This document shows positions 15,600 through 24,191 of a stretch of 64,000 nucleotides of DNA, piece after piece; the stretch's first letter is position 1, and the number at the start of each line of letters is the position of its first letter. Below the pieces are notes generated by a model. It searched no databases. It worked only from the letters and a program-made list of their open reading frames with translations, and was not told the origin of the DNA. The translations under genes and the position numbers were made by a program. The stretch comes from CAVTSA01 sp963790575 (GTDB lineage: Bacteria; Chloroflexota; Dormibacteria; Dormibacterales; Dormibacteraceae), in NCBI GenBank assembly GCA_963790575.1, contig CAWBPD010000008.1, forward strand, positions 1 through 64,000, in the 5' to 3' direction.

Positions 15600-16900
15600 C
15601 AGTAGTGGAAGGCAGGGGACCGCATCATGCGGACCGGGTCGAACACGGCGCCCAGGATCTCCTTGGGGTGGGCGCCCAGGTGCCCGCCCAGGAGCTCCTG
15701 GTAGACGGAGCGGAAGTCGACCGTGTACTTCAGGTTGTCCGTCGAGTCCAGGTGCGCGAGGTCGGGGCTCGAACCATAGACGCCGCCCTTGACGGGGTCG
15801 CCGACGAGGAGGACGGGAGCCGCGGCGCCGTGGTCGGTGCCTCCACTCGCGTTCTCCCGCGGCCGGCGCCCGAACTCGGACCAGGTGGCGATCAGGACGT
15901 TCTGCTGCGCACCGTGGGCACTGAGGTCGGCGTAGAAGGCGGACACCGCGGCATCGAAGTAGGCCATCAGGTCGTCGTGCCGGGTCAGCTCGGTGTAGTG
16001 GGTGTCGAAGCCACCCAGCGTCACGTGGAGGACCTTGACGCCGGTGTGCTCGACGATCAGCTGGGAGGCCAGCTCGAGGGCGGCGGCGAGCTGGTTCTTG
16101 GACGGGTAGACGAGCTTCTGCTGGTCGGAGAAGGTGGCACCGGACTGATACCGCTCCGCCGCCGCGTCGACCGTCGCCACGGTCTCGCGGGCGGTCGCGA
16201 CCGCGGTGTCGAAGAGGGCGCCGTAAATCCCCGGCGTCGAACTGTAGAGCGCGCCGACCGCCGCCTCCACCTCGCTGCCGCCGGTGAAGCCGTACGTCTT
16301 CTGCTGGTCGATCACGGTCAGCGTCGCCTGCAGATCCCGCATGGCTCCGGGCACCTGGGGGGACCCGCAGCTGCAGCCAGTCATGGGGTGACCCTGGCTG
16401 TCGTAGCTGGTCGCCAAGGTCTTGCCCAGCCAGCCGTCGACCTCGCGGAGCGTCGGGTCCGCGGTCTCCCAGACCCGGATCGACTCGAAGTGACTGAAGG
16501 ACGGGTTCGGGTAGCCGACGTTGTCCACGACCGCGACCTTGCCCTGCAGCCACAGCTGATGGATGCCGCTGAGGTTCTTGTTGAGGCCGAGGTCGGAGGT
16601 GATGGGCAGGGCCGGGCCGACGGACATGGCGGCGAGCTTGGGGCGCATGTCATAGAGCAGGGGGTCGTTGATCGGAATCACGGTGCGCAGCCCGTCGTTG
16701 CCACCTGCGAGCTGGATCATGACCAGGACGTTGTCGTTGGTGACCCCGGCTCGCTTGGCCTCGTAGACGCCCCGCGCGAAGGCGTCGGGGACCGCCGCGT
16801 AGCCGGCCGCCAACCCCGCCGCGCCGGCGCCGAAAACGAGCCCGGTGCGGAGGAAATCGCGGCGCTTCAGGGCGTTGATCCCCACCTCCTTGACCGGCAT
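15599..16900 (-). CDS. DUF1501 family Tat-exported protein
   Basis: 433 aa. Twin-arginine signal KRRDFLRTGLVFGAGAAGLA at residues 12-31. DUF1501 (sulfatase/alkaline-phosphatase-like fold) features: MIQLAGGNDGLRTVIP, VGYPNPSFSHF, VTLGGFDTHYTEL and TWSEFGRRPRENASGGTDHG near the C-terminus. The exact reaction of this family is not established. It is coupled to the upstream DUF1800 gene (13 bp) and the downstream 68-aa gene (overlap). DUF1800-DUF1501 pairs are common in environmental bacteria, and the addition of ApbE and a heme membrane protein is less so. Confidence 0.93.
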   Translation of the reverse strand: MPVKEVGINALKRRDFLRTGLVFGAGAAGLAAGYAAVPDAFARGVYEAKRAGVTNDNVLVMIQLAGGNDGLRTVIPINDPLLYDMRPKLAAMSVGPALPITSDLGLNKNLSGIHQLWLQGKVAVVDNVGYPNPSFSHFESIRVWETADPTLREVDGWLGKTLATSYDSQGHPMTGCSCGSPQVPGAMRDLQATLTVIDQQKTYGFTGGSEVEAAVGALYSSTPGIYGALFDTAVATARETVATVDAAAERYQSGATFSDQQKLVYPSKNQLAAALELASQLIVEHTGVKVLHVTLGGFDTHYTELTRHDDLMAYFDAAVSAFYADLSAHGAQQNVLIATWSEFGRRPRENASGGTDHGAAAPVLLVGDPVKGGVYGSSPDLAHLDSTDNLKYTVDFRSVYQELLGGHLGAHPKEILGAVFDPVRMMRSPAFHY

Positions 16901-16913
16901 TTGGCAATCCTCC

Positions 16914-18362
16914 TTACTTGAGCTGAAACTCAGGCCCGGCCAGCAAGAGCAGCCATCGCTCCTCCTCGCTTCCGGCTGCGTTGAGCGCGTGTGCCGTGGG
17001 CGGCGCGAGGACTCCGTCGACCTGCTGCGAGATGGCCTGGCTGGAGTCGGGAAGCTCTCCCACCGCCCGCAGCGCCTTGGTGGTGAAGTCGATCCGCGTC
17101 AGCACCTGGTTGGAGCTGATCCAGGCGTCGTTCTGCGGCCAGCCGCCGACGTCCGGCGGATCGAAGAGAGCCTCGCCCAGATCGAGCGACGAACTGACGG
17201 CGAGACGGGCCTGGTCCTGCCCCCCGAGCGCCTTGAGGGCACTGACCATGAATTCGGTCGGGCGCTTGACGAGCGTCCGGTAGCTGGCGTCCGCAGCGAA
17301 CTGATCGCTGGTGAAAAGGTCCCAAAAGAGGCCTCGGACGTCGTAGCCGCTGTTGCGGAATCGCTGCGCCAGCCACTTGAGGAAGGAGGGCTCGGGGTTC
17401 CGGACCAGGAACTCGGTTGCCACCTTGCCGGCGATGAAGGGCGCCGTCCACTCCTGGTCCAGGATCCGGGCCAGGATCTGCTCGGTGTCCCAGCTTCCCA
17501 GCTTCCCCAGGTACCGGTAGGGTGCACCGCGATACGCGCGCCGGGGGACGAAGCGTCCCACCTCTTGTGCGCGATAGACCGGCTCCCGCCGGGTCACGTT
17601 GCTGGTTGCGTTGACGACCACGGTGGCGACGCCGGCGGGGCGCGGTGGCGTCCAGCCCGCCAGCCCCTTGGCGCCTCCTCGGACGTCGTCCTCGGTGTAG
17701 TGAAGGCCCATGCTGAAGACCTCCATCAGTTCGCGCGCGTAGTTCTCGTTGGGGGCGGTGCCGAGGCTGGTGTCGAGGTCCAGATAGACCAGCATCGCCG
17801 GGTCGACAGTGACCCTCTGCAGCATGGAGCCGAAGGGCTCGAGGGCCATCCTGCGCCAGGTCAGATTCTGCCAGTAGAGAAAGGGCGTGCGGGTCCCGAC
17901 CTTCTGGTAGTCACTGGTGAAGTGGCCGTGCCAGAAGTACGTGAGCCGCTCTGCGAACGGAGTGCTCGTGGTCAGCAGATGCCGCATCCACCAGAGCTGG
18001 AGCGAGGCGATCGGGAAGCCGGTGCCGGCCTGGAACGGCGGTGGCTCCTGAGGCGTCTCGGTCAGGAGTCGCTCGACGGTCTTGGTGAAGCCGGCCGACG
18101 CCGCCCGCTCGAACTCTTCGGGGGTGGCGCCAAAGGTGGCGCGCCGGAGGAGCTGTGCTGTGCGGTAGGTCTCTGAGAGTGAGAGCGGGGAGTTCCACTC
18201 CGAACGCGTGTCCCCCTTCCGCGAGAGCTCGGCGACACGCCCGCCGAGGACGCGGGCGCCGGCGGCGGCGGCCGCCGCGAGCGCGGCTCCCGTGAGGACC
18301 CCACGCCGGCTCGGCCGCCACCGCCCGGTTCCCCCCGCCGGCTGCAAGGCGGCGTCATCCAT
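16914..18362 (-). CDS. DUF1800 family Tat-exported protein
   Basis: 482 aa. Twin-arginine-like leader RPSRRGVLTGAALAAAAAAG. Family signatures: LLRRATFGATPEEFERA, LTYFWHGHFTSDYQK, NENYARELMEVFSMGLHYTE and the closing DPPDVGGWPQNDAWISS. First gene of a five-gene leftward operon with DUF1501, a small exported protein, apbE and a heme-type membrane protein. Role unknown; members are exported and co-occur with DUF1501. Confidence 0.93.
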   Translation of the reverse strand: MDDAALQPAGGTGRWRPSRRGVLTGAALAAAAAAGARVLGGRVAELSRKGDTRSEWNSPLSLSETYRTAQLLRRATFGATPEEFERAASAGFTKTVERLLTETPQEPPPFQAGTGFPIASLQLWWMRHLLTTSTPFAERLTYFWHGHFTSDYQKVGTRTPFLYWQNLTWRRMALEPFGSMLQRVTVDPAMLVYLDLDTSLGTAPNENYARELMEVFSMGLHYTEDDVRGGAKGLAGWTPPRPAGVATVVVNATSNVTRREPVYRAQEVGRFVPRRAYRGAPYRYLGKLGSWDTEQILARILDQEWTAPFIAGKVATEFLVRNPEPSFLKWLAQRFRNSGYDVRGLFWDLFTSDQFAADASYRTLVKRPTEFMVSALKALGGQDQARLAVSSSLDLGEALFDPPDVGGWPQNDAWISSNQVLTRIDFTTKALRAVGELPDSSQAISQQVDGVLAPPTAHALNAAGSEEERWLLLLAGPEFQLK

Positions 18363-18669
18363 GGCGTCTAGCTTGCTCGCTGGGCGTTAGAACGCCATCA
18401 GCACTCTGGAAGGGTTCGACAAGAAAGCGGCCCCAGTCGGCACCATCGGCGACCACCAGCAGGTCTGCCCTCCCCCCAACAACCTCCGCCGACCGCTGGT
18501 GCGGCAGGTAGGATGGGCGCAATGCCAGCTGCGAGCCGCCAGCACGGGATGATGTGCCCCTCTACGGGGCACGCCGGCTTGCACCTCTAGGCAGCCACCA
18601 CGATGCCCCGCTTCCGGCGGGGTCAGTCGCTCGGTGCCGTGTCCCCGCCGTCCGGGGAAGGAGGTACCG
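18363..18669. other. Intergenic region with hairpins and strong RBS before metG
   Basis: Holds GC hairpins (for example CCCCTCTACGGGG, CCCCGCTTCCGGCGGGG and CCCCGCCGTCCGGGG) and ends with AAGGAGGT 4 nt before the metG ATG, the strongest Shine-Dalgarno in the window. No gene is seen. A leader-based control is possible, but no T-box or SAM riboswitch core is recognisable. Confidence 0.4.
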
Positions 18670-20175
18670 ATGCCGCCACGCCCCCGCCGAACCTACGTCA
18701 CCACGACGATCCCGTATGTGAACGCGCCGCCACACGTGGGCTTCGCGTTGGAGTTGGTGCAGGCGGATGCCCTCGCCCGTCACCGTCGGCGTCGTGGGGC
18801 TTCAGTCCGGCTCTCGACCGGGACGGATGAGAACTCCCTCAGCAATGTGCTGGCGGCGGAGGCCGAGGGCGTCCCGGTGCCAGAGCTGGTCGATCGCAAC
18901 GCGGCCCGCTTTGCCTCCCTCCTGGAACCCCTGCAGGTCGAGGCGGACGAGTTTGTCCGGACCAGCGGGAGTCCGAGACATACCGCGGCCGTCGAGAGGC
19001 TCTGGCGCGCGTGCCAGGCTGCGGGAGACCTCTATCGGAGCCGCTACGAAGGGCTCTATTGCGTTCGATGTGAGCGGTTCATCGCGCCCGACGAGCTCCA
19101 GGGCGGTTGCTGTCCCGACCACCTGGTGCCCCCCGAGCGGGTGGCCGAGGACAACTGGTTCTTCCGCCTCTCCCGCTATGCATCCGTCCTCGCCGGCCTG
19201 ATCCGCGCCCGGCGGCTCCGCATCCTGCCCGAGCAGCACGAGCGCGAAGTGCTGTCCTTCATCGACGCCGGCCTCCAGGACTTCAGCGTGTCCCGCTCGC
19301 AGGACCGGGCGCGGGGATGGGGCATCCCCGTGCCCGATGACCCGGATCAGGTCGTGTACGTGTGGTTCGACGCGCTCGTGAACTATCTGAGCGGACTCGA
19401 CTATGGCACCGATCGGGGGCTCCACAAGACCTGGTGGACTCACGCCGATGACCGCATCCACGTCATCGGTAAGAACGTGATCCGCTTTCATGCCGTGTAC
19501 TGGCCGGCGATGTTGCTGTCGGCCGGTGAGCCTCTTCCGACCAGGATCTTGGTCCATCAGTTCCTGACCACCCGCGGGCGGAAGATCGGCAAGTCGCTCG
19601 GTAACGCGATCGATCCGCAGCAGCTGGTCGAGCGGTTTGGCCCCGACGCTCTCCGCTGGTGGCTGCTCCGTGAACCCTCGCCGACGGTCGACACCGACTT
19701 CAGTGCCGAGCGGCTCGTGACACGAGCGAACGACGAACTCGCCAACGGCTTCGGGAATCTGGTTAACCGCACGGTGGCGATGGTGCATCGCTACCGGGAT
19801 GGCCGGGTCCCCGAATCAAGCGACCAGGAGAGCACCCTCCGAGATCGCCTGTGTCGATTACCTCTCGAGATCGACGGTGCGGTCGAGCGCTTCGACTGGC
19901 GCCAGGCGGCGGCGGCGTTGCTGGCTGTGGTGGACGACGCGAACGCGCTCATCAATCGAACTCGACCGTGGCAGCTCGCCGCCGCGGAGCGCGCTGGAGA
20001 TGAGGCTGCCACCGCGGCGCTGGATCAGGTGCTGGCCCTGCTGGTGGCGGCTATTCGAGCGCTAGCACAGGAGCTGGACGTCTTCGTACCGGGACTCGCC
20101 GGCCGGATTCGCGAGCAGGTGATGGAGCACCACCTCGCCCCGGCCGGGCCAGTGTTCCACCGTCTGCGGTTCTGA
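18670..20175 (+). CDS. metG: Methionyl-tRNA synthetase
   Basis: 501 aa. Class I synthetase: HIGH-like motif PPHVGFAL at residues 20-27, KMSKS-like motif KIGKS in TTRGRKIGKSLGNAIDP, and the MetRS zinc knuckle CVRCERF with CCPDH. The tRNA anticodon-binding helical domain follows (ANDELANGFGNLVNRTVAMV). The extra C-terminal tRNA-binding (EMAP-like) domain is absent, as in short bacterial MetRS. Charges tRNA-Met with methionine using ATP. Perfect ribosome-binding site. Convergent with the nucleoside phosphorylase across a hairpin repeat. Whether it is the only MetRS cannot be told from here. Confidence 0.95.
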   Translation: MPPRPRRTYVTTTIPYVNAPPHVGFALELVQADALARHRRRRGASVRLSTGTDENSLSNVLAAEAEGVPVPELVDRNAARFASLLEPLQVEADEFVRTSGSPRHTAAVERLWRACQAAGDLYRSRYEGLYCVRCERFIAPDELQGGCCPDHLVPPERVAEDNWFFRLSRYASVLAGLIRARRLRILPEQHEREVLSFIDAGLQDFSVSRSQDRARGWGIPVPDDPDQVVYVWFDALVNYLSGLDYGTDRGLHKTWWTHADDRIHVIGKNVIRFHAVYWPAMLLSAGEPLPTRILVHQFLTTRGRKIGKSLGNAIDPQQLVERFGPDALRWWLLREPSPTVDTDFSAERLVTRANDELANGFGNLVNRTVAMVHRYRDGRVPESSDQESTLRDRLCRLPLEIDGAVERFDWRQAAAALLAVVDDANALINRTRPWQLAAAERAGDEAATAALDQVLALLVAAIRALAQELDVFVPGLAGRIREQVMEHHLAPAGPVFHRLRF

Positions 20176-20187
20176 CCCGCATGCGGC

Positions 20188-20245
20188 GGTTTGCGGGCAT
20201 TGCGACGCCATTCGGTACCGGATGGCGTGCGATTGCCGGCGAACG
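20188..20245. repeat. Hairpin repeat, family D copy 2
   Basis: Inverted repeat of about 24 bp per arm (TTTGCGGGCATTGCGACGCC against GGCGTGCGATTGCCGGCGAA) around a 10-nt loop TCGGTACCGG, between the convergent metG and nucleoside phosphorylase genes. It may also terminate both transcripts. Confidence 0.6.
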
Positions 20246-20249
20246 TACC

Positions 20250-21053
20250 TCACTCCTGCCCCCAGACTGCCCCTGCCCCCAACTCCGTGGCGCAGTCCAT
20301 CGCCGCGTCCGCTGATGTAAGCAATGTATCGCGGTACCGGGCGTCGCCGAACCCCCACCGGTAGCGCGGTCCCGACAGCTCATCCGAGATCGCCACCAAC
20401 AGCGCCGCTCGCACTCCACGGACCTGCGCGACCGCGAAGATGGCGGCCGCCTCCATTTCCACCACCAGCACGCCCGCTTCCCGATGGCGCGAGATAGCGG
20501 CCGCGGTCTCGCGATACGGCGCGTCGATCGTCCACGCGCGACCCTGCCTGGGCACGAGCCCGCGGCGCTCGGCCGCCGACGTCAACCGGGCACTGAGCTC
20601 CTCATCGGCGGCGACCACCGTGCCGGCCGGAAGGTAATGATGCGACGTTCCGTCCTCTCGCTCGGCGCCCGTCACGATCACCGAATCTCCGACAGCGAGG
20701 TCGGAGCGCAGACTGCCGGCGGACCCCACCACAAGCACGGTCCGCACGCCCCGCGCGATCGCCTCTTCCAGGACGATCGCCGCGATGGGAGCACCGACGC
20801 CGATGCGCGCCAGCACGACCGGCACCTGTCCCACCGCGCCGACGCTCAGAGGGGCGTCCCAAGAGGGACGGGTGTCGACCCCCGCGCGCGCTGCCAGACG
20901 CTGATGGGCAACCGACTGAAAGGTTGCCACCATGAGCGGCGGCAACCGCCACGCTTCAGCGGAGGCGCCCGCCCGCTCCCGCGCGCGCTCGACGGACTCG
21001 GCCGGCGTCACCAGGCCGTCGGAAGCGTCGAAAGGCCACGCCACGGCCTGCAT
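20250..21053 (-). CDS. Nucleoside phosphorylase (PNP/UDP family)
   Basis: 267 aa from an ATG with GGAGGT about 10 nt upstream. PNP_UDP_1 signatures: phosphate-binding GVGAPIAAIVLEEAI, VLVVGSAGSLRSDLAVGDSV, the nucleoside-site VVEMEAAAIFAVAQVRGV and ISDE near the end. Phosphorolysis of purine or pyrimidine nucleosides for salvage; VVEMEAAA fits the hexameric uridine/purine group. Single gene, followed by repeat-rich DNA on its 5' side. Confidence 0.9.
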   Translation of the reverse strand: MQAVAWPFDASDGLVTPAESVERARERAGASAEAWRLPPLMVATFQSVAHQRLAARAGVDTRPSWDAPLSVGAVGQVPVVLARIGVGAPIAAIVLEEAIARGVRTVLVVGSAGSLRSDLAVGDSVIVTGAEREDGTSHHYLPAGTVVAADEELSARLTSAAERRGLVPRQGRAWTIDAPYRETAAAISRHREAGVLVVEMEAAAIFAVAQVRGVRAALLVAISDELSGPRYRWGFGDARYRDTLLTSADAAMDCATELGAGAVWGQE

Positions 21054-21370
21054 TGTGCACAAGACCTCCGGCCGCTCTCGGACCCGGTGGTGCACCAACG
21101 GGTGCCATCACCGCCCCCCAAGGGCCCGTTGGTGCACCAACGGGTGCTATCACCGCCTCGATCCCGGTGGGCCGGCGTGTGACAGGCGTTCGTGGCCGGA
21201 TCACGTCCGTTTGCCGGCGAACGGGCTCGGCGCACCGCGACGGCTCTCGGCGTAACGGCGCCCCGTAGTGCTTGGCGGGCGCCGGCCCCGAAATTGGCGA
21301 TTTCCCCCGGCGAGCCTGCACGAACGGGCCGGCGTTCCGCTCAAGTCAGCTCGTGTTCCTGGAGACACCG
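21054..21370. other. Repeat-rich intergenic region between divergent genes
   Basis: No gene is seen. It contains two family A palindromes (21083-21102 and 21125-21144), each followed by GTGCYATCACCGCC, and a short family D-like hairpin (CGTTCGTGGCCGG...CCGGCGAACG) near 21190-21225. Confidence 0.6.
21083..21156. repeat. Family A palindromes, tandem pair
   Basis: The second is the perfect 20-bp palindrome CCCGTTGGTGCACCAACGGG; the first differs by one base. Both carry the same 14-nt tail, so this is a direct repeat of about 42 bp, near the unit length of the array at 45.2 kb. Confidence 0.7.
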
Positions 21371-22024
21371 ATGAGATTCACCATCCGCCAGGCGGTGCTC
21401 AGCCTGAGCTTCCTGGCAGCGCTCGGTCTCGCGGCCTGCGGAGGCACGGCGGTGGCAACCGTCCGGCAGGCACCGAAGCTCTCCATCGAGGCGAGGGCGG
21501 TCTCACTCGCCGGTCAGCAGCAGCGCATCCTCACCACCAGCAGCGGCATCGCGCTGTACTACTTCACGCCCGACCAGGCCGGGAGTGTGATGGCGTGCAC
21601 CGGCACGTGCCTCAGCACCTGGCTGCCGCTGAACCTGCCGCGCGGCACCGACCTGACGAGTCAGGGGTCGCTCCCGGGCAAGCTGGCCAGCATCTCGCGT
21701 CCCGACGGCTCCCGCCAGGTGACCTACGACGGCTGGCCGCTTTACCGGTTCGCCGGCGACAAGGTTCCGGGCGACGTCAAGGGCCAAGGCGTCGCGGACA
21801 AGTGGTTCGCGGCCACCGCCCAAGTGCCGGAGATGGTTCCGACGCCCACCCCGGCGCCGACGCCCCCACCAACGCCTCCGCCGACTCCGGCGCCGACGCC
21901 GGTTCCGCAGCCGGTCGCCACGCCCCGACCCCCGGTGGTCACCGCTCCTCCTCCCCCGCCGACCTTCAACGATCGCGACGCCGACAACAACGGGGCTCCC
22001 AGCGATGGAGACGGGAACGGCTGA
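21371..22024 (+). CDS. COG4315-type secreted lipoprotein
   Basis: 217 aa. Lipoprotein signal with the lipobox LGLAAC (Cys near residue 22). Two repeats of the Yx(F/W/Y)xxD type (GIALYYFTPDQ and GWPLYRFAGDK) around CTGTCLSTWLPL, which is the COG4315 lipoprotein fold of unknown function. A Pro/Thr-rich linker (PTPAPTPPPTPPP) and an acidic tail (NDRDADNNGAPSDGDG) follow. GGAG precedes the ATG. Anchored outside the membrane. Followed by a clear intrinsic terminator. Confidence 0.88.
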   Translation: MRFTIRQAVLSLSFLAALGLAACGGTAVATVRQAPKLSIEARAVSLAGQQQRILTTSSGIALYYFTPDQAGSVMACTGTCLSTWLPLNLPRGTDLTSQGSLPGKLASISRPDGSRQVTYDGWPLYRFAGDKVPGDVKGQGVADKWFAATAQVPEMVPTPTPAPTPPPTPPPTPAPTPVPQPVATPRPPVVTAPPPPPTFNDRDADNNGAPSDGDGNG

Positions 22025-22055
22025 TCGCGCCTGACACCCGCGACCTCTCTCCACG

Positions 22056-22093
22056 GAAGCCGGCCCCACCTCGGGGCTGGCTTCTTTCTTTTC
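22056..22093 (+). terminator. Intrinsic terminator after the lipoprotein gene
   Basis: Stem GAAGCCGGCCCC / GGGGCTGGCTTC with an ACCTC loop and one mismatch, followed by TTTCTTTT. Confidence 0.85.
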
Positions 22094-22095
22094 GG

Positions 22096-22117
22096 TTTGA
22101 TACCAGTCTGTATCAAA
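22096..22117. promoter_or_regulatory. Perfect inverted repeat overlapping the HAD gene promoter
   Basis: Arms TTTGATAC and GTATCAAA with spacer CAGTCT. It covers the -35 hexamer TTGATA (22097-22102) and most of the spacer to TATGAT, so a bound repressor would block transcription. No regulator gene lies adjacent. Confidence 0.65.
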
Positions 22118-22119
22118 AG

Positions 22120-22125
22120 TATGAT
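22120..22125 (+). promoter_or_regulatory. -10 box of the leaderless HAD gene
   Basis: TATGAT, 17 nt after TTGATA and 7 nt before the ATG at 22133: a near-consensus sigma-70-type promoter giving a transcript that starts at the start codon. Confidence 0.65.
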
Positions 22126-22132
22126 AGAAGCA

Positions 22133-22840
22133 ATGACAGATAAGACGGCTTCGGGAAAGGATGGCGGTAGCGATGCTCACGGGTCGGAGGGCAAGCTGGC
22201 AGCAATCCTCGACGTCGACGGGACGCTCGTGGACTCGAACTACCAGCACGCCATCGCGTGGTACCGGGCCTTCCGGGAGCACGCCCTGACGCTCCCCCTC
22301 TACCGCATCCACCGCCACATCGGAATGGGCGGCGATCAACTCGTGGTGGCCCTGGCCGGCGAAGAGTTCGATCGGAAATCCGGCGACTCGGTTCGGGAGG
22401 CGGAGGGACAACGGTACAGCGAGCTGGTGCACGAGGTCGCCTGTTTCGAAGGCGCGACCAGTCTCTTGTCCGCCCTTCACGACTCCGGTCATCCGCTCGT
22501 CCTGGCCACCTCGGCGCGGCCGGCGGAAGCCGACCACTATCTCGACCTGCTGAACGCACGCGACCTGGCGGACGCCTGGACGACCGCCGAAGATGTGCGG
22601 GCCACCAAGCCGAAGCCGGACCTGGTCCTGGCCGCGATGGAGAAGATCGGCACCAGCCGCGCGGTGATGGTCGGTGATTCGTCGTGGGACGCCAAGGCTG
22701 CGCGAGCGGCCGGTGTCGAGGCGATCGGAATCCTCACCGGAGGCTTCTCGGAACAGGAGCTTCGGGAAGCCGGGTGCAGCAGCGTCTACCCGGCGGTGCA
22801 GGATCTGCTGGAGCACCTGGACGAGGCGCGGCTGTCCTGA
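22133..22840 (+). CDS. HAD-superfamily hydrolase (phosphatase)
   Basis: 235 aa. Motif I DVDGTLVDSN near residue 25 with the nucleophile Asp, motif II VLATSAR, and motif IV MVGDSSWDAKAARAAG. A helical cap lies between. Resembles phosphoglycolate/beta-phosphoglucomutase-type phosphatases; substrate unknown. The start was chosen by the promoter: TATGAT ends 7 nt before this ATG, whereas the earlier in-frame ATG at 22121 lies inside the -10 box. The overlapping inverted repeat suggests repression by an unlinked regulator. Confidence 0.9.
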   Translation: MTDKTASGKDGGSDAHGSEGKLAAILDVDGTLVDSNYQHAIAWYRAFREHALTLPLYRIHRHIGMGGDQLVVALAGEEFDRKSGDSVREAEGQRYSELVHEVACFEGATSLLSALHDSGHPLVLATSARPAEADHYLDLLNARDLADAWTTAEDVRATKPKPDLVLAAMEKIGTSRAVMVGDSSWDAKAARAAGVEAIGILTGGFSEQELREAGCSSVYPAVQDLLEHLDEARLS

Positions 22841-22848
22841 AAGAGGTC

Positions 22849-22875
22849 GGCGCCGGGCCTGCTCGACCCGGCGCC
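22849..22875. terminator. Bidirectional hairpin between HAD and ferritin-like genes
   Basis: Perfect arms GGCGCCGGG and CCCGGCGCC around CCTGCTCGA, in the 55-bp gap of a convergent pair. No U-tract. Confidence 0.6.
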
Positions 22876-22895
22876 GCTTCCGTGGTTACAAGCCG

Positions 22896-24035
22896 CTACA
22901 GGCGCCGGCGCGCGGCGTCGGCCGCCTGTGCGAGGTCGGTCAGCAGCTCGAAGAACGCGGGTGACTGACCAAGGAAAAGCTGGTCCGCCGTCAGCGCCCT
23001 GACCGCGGACATGGCGCCGGACAGCGGTGACGAGCTGGGCCGGATCACCGAACAGTCGGGCAGGTCCGGGCGCAGGAACTGGCACGGCTCGGGCAGGATC
23101 AGGTTGGTCTGGAAGAGCTCACTTCCGACCGCGTTGAGATCGGGGAAGGTGGTGTGCGTCTCGGGGTCCACGACTCCGGCCAGCGGCTGCGCGACCGCGT
23201 TGCCGGCCTTGTCGTGCCAGAGACTGAAGTGGTCCACCTCGACGCCGCCGATGCTCACGACGATGCGCAGGACTTCGGGATCGCTGACCTGGAGGGCGAG
23301 CGTCGTGTAGAGGCTCGAGCCTCCCTGCTCGATGAACGCGAAGTGGAAGCCGGCCGAGTTCGCGATCGCTTGCATACGCAGCTGCGAGGGCGTGCCGTTC
23401 GGCGAGTCCGGTTGCTGCTGGCCGGGCGGCGTATCAGTGTCGTTGAGCGGGATCGCCGGCTGACTGTGGATCGCGACCGCCTGCGGGAAGGTGGCGCCGA
23501 GGTCGGGATTGGTGGTGCTGCGGTAGCGGACGTACCAGCTGGTGTCGACGTCCAGGTTCTGGAGGTTGGTCAGCCGGCCTACCTGCCTGGCGCCGGTGGC
23601 CTTGGTGCTGGGCAGCCTGCGGAACCGATCCAGGTTGACCGGATCCGCGCCGCGTGACTGCAGGTACGCATTGAGGAAGGCGGCATGGCTCATCTCGTCG
23701 TCCGTGTTGTCCGAGATGTACTGCGGCGTGTCGGAGTCGAGATTCTGCAGGGCGAGGATGTAGGCGGCGTTGCCTCCACTGGCGCCGCCCAACTCCGCGT
23801 ATTGCTGCCAGAGGTCGCTCTCGATGATCTCGGCCGCGGCGAGGAACCGCAGGATGCCGGCGTCCCCCTTCGGAAGCTCACGACCCTCCGCGGCCACCGC
23901 CTGCGTAAAGGCTGCGCCGGGGATGGCGGCGACTGGAACGGCGGCGCCGGCGATGCCGATGCCCCTGAGGAACGAGCGGCGCCTGACCACCCGTTGCCAG
24001 CTCGCCTCGAGGTCCTGGTCCAGATCCTGACTCAT
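22896..24035 (-). CDS. Tat-exported ferritin-like domain protein
   Basis: 379 aa. Twin-arginine leader RRRSFLRGIGIAGAAVPVAA at residues 18-37. The ferritin-like four-helix bundle shows AAEIIESDLWQQYAEL, DDEMSHAAFLNAYLQ and the later GGVEVDHFSLWHD, with Glu and His residues suited to a di-metal site (Ferritin_2 family). Exported, function unknown; members often sit in oxidative-stress or desiccation-related loci. A single gene convergent with the HAD phosphatase. Confidence 0.88.
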   Translation of the reverse strand: MSQDLDQDLEASWQRVVRRRSFLRGIGIAGAAVPVAAIPGAAFTQAVAAEGRELPKGDAGILRFLAAAEIIESDLWQQYAELGGASGGNAAYILALQNLDSDTPQYISDNTDDEMSHAAFLNAYLQSRGADPVNLDRFRRLPSTKATGARQVGRLTNLQNLDVDTSWYVRYRSTTNPDLGATFPQAVAIHSQPAIPLNDTDTPPGQQQPDSPNGTPSQLRMQAIANSAGFHFAFIEQGGSSLYTTLALQVSDPEVLRIVVSIGGVEVDHFSLWHDKAGNAVAQPLAGVVDPETHTTFPDLNAVGSELFQTNLILPEPCQFLRPDLPDCSVIRPSSSPLSGAMSAVRALTADQLFLGQSPAFFELLTDLAQAADAARRRL

Positions 24036-24191
24036 AGTCCTCCTCCTGGCCGTCTCAACGGCCTCAGGTCTCCCCGGCAGGACACCCGCACCGGTCTGAA
24101 CTAACCGGCAGCGTTACGCGAGGCCGTGCCGACTCGGGAAGGAGACGGCACCGGACCCCGGGGGGCGCCGAGCGCTGCCCCAGCGCGATCT

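Noticed and set aside
15393..16553. 386-aa reading overlapping DUF1501
   Set aside because: Only its last 68 codons, after an ATG overlapping the DUF1501 stop, look like a real gene; the rest is a shadow of DUF1501.
18500..18669. T-box or SAM riboswitch before metG
   Set aside because: AAGGAGGTACCG looks superficially like a T-box core but lacks the GGGTGG-ACCGCGG sequence and is simply a strong Shine-Dalgarno. No SAM-riboswitch core was found.
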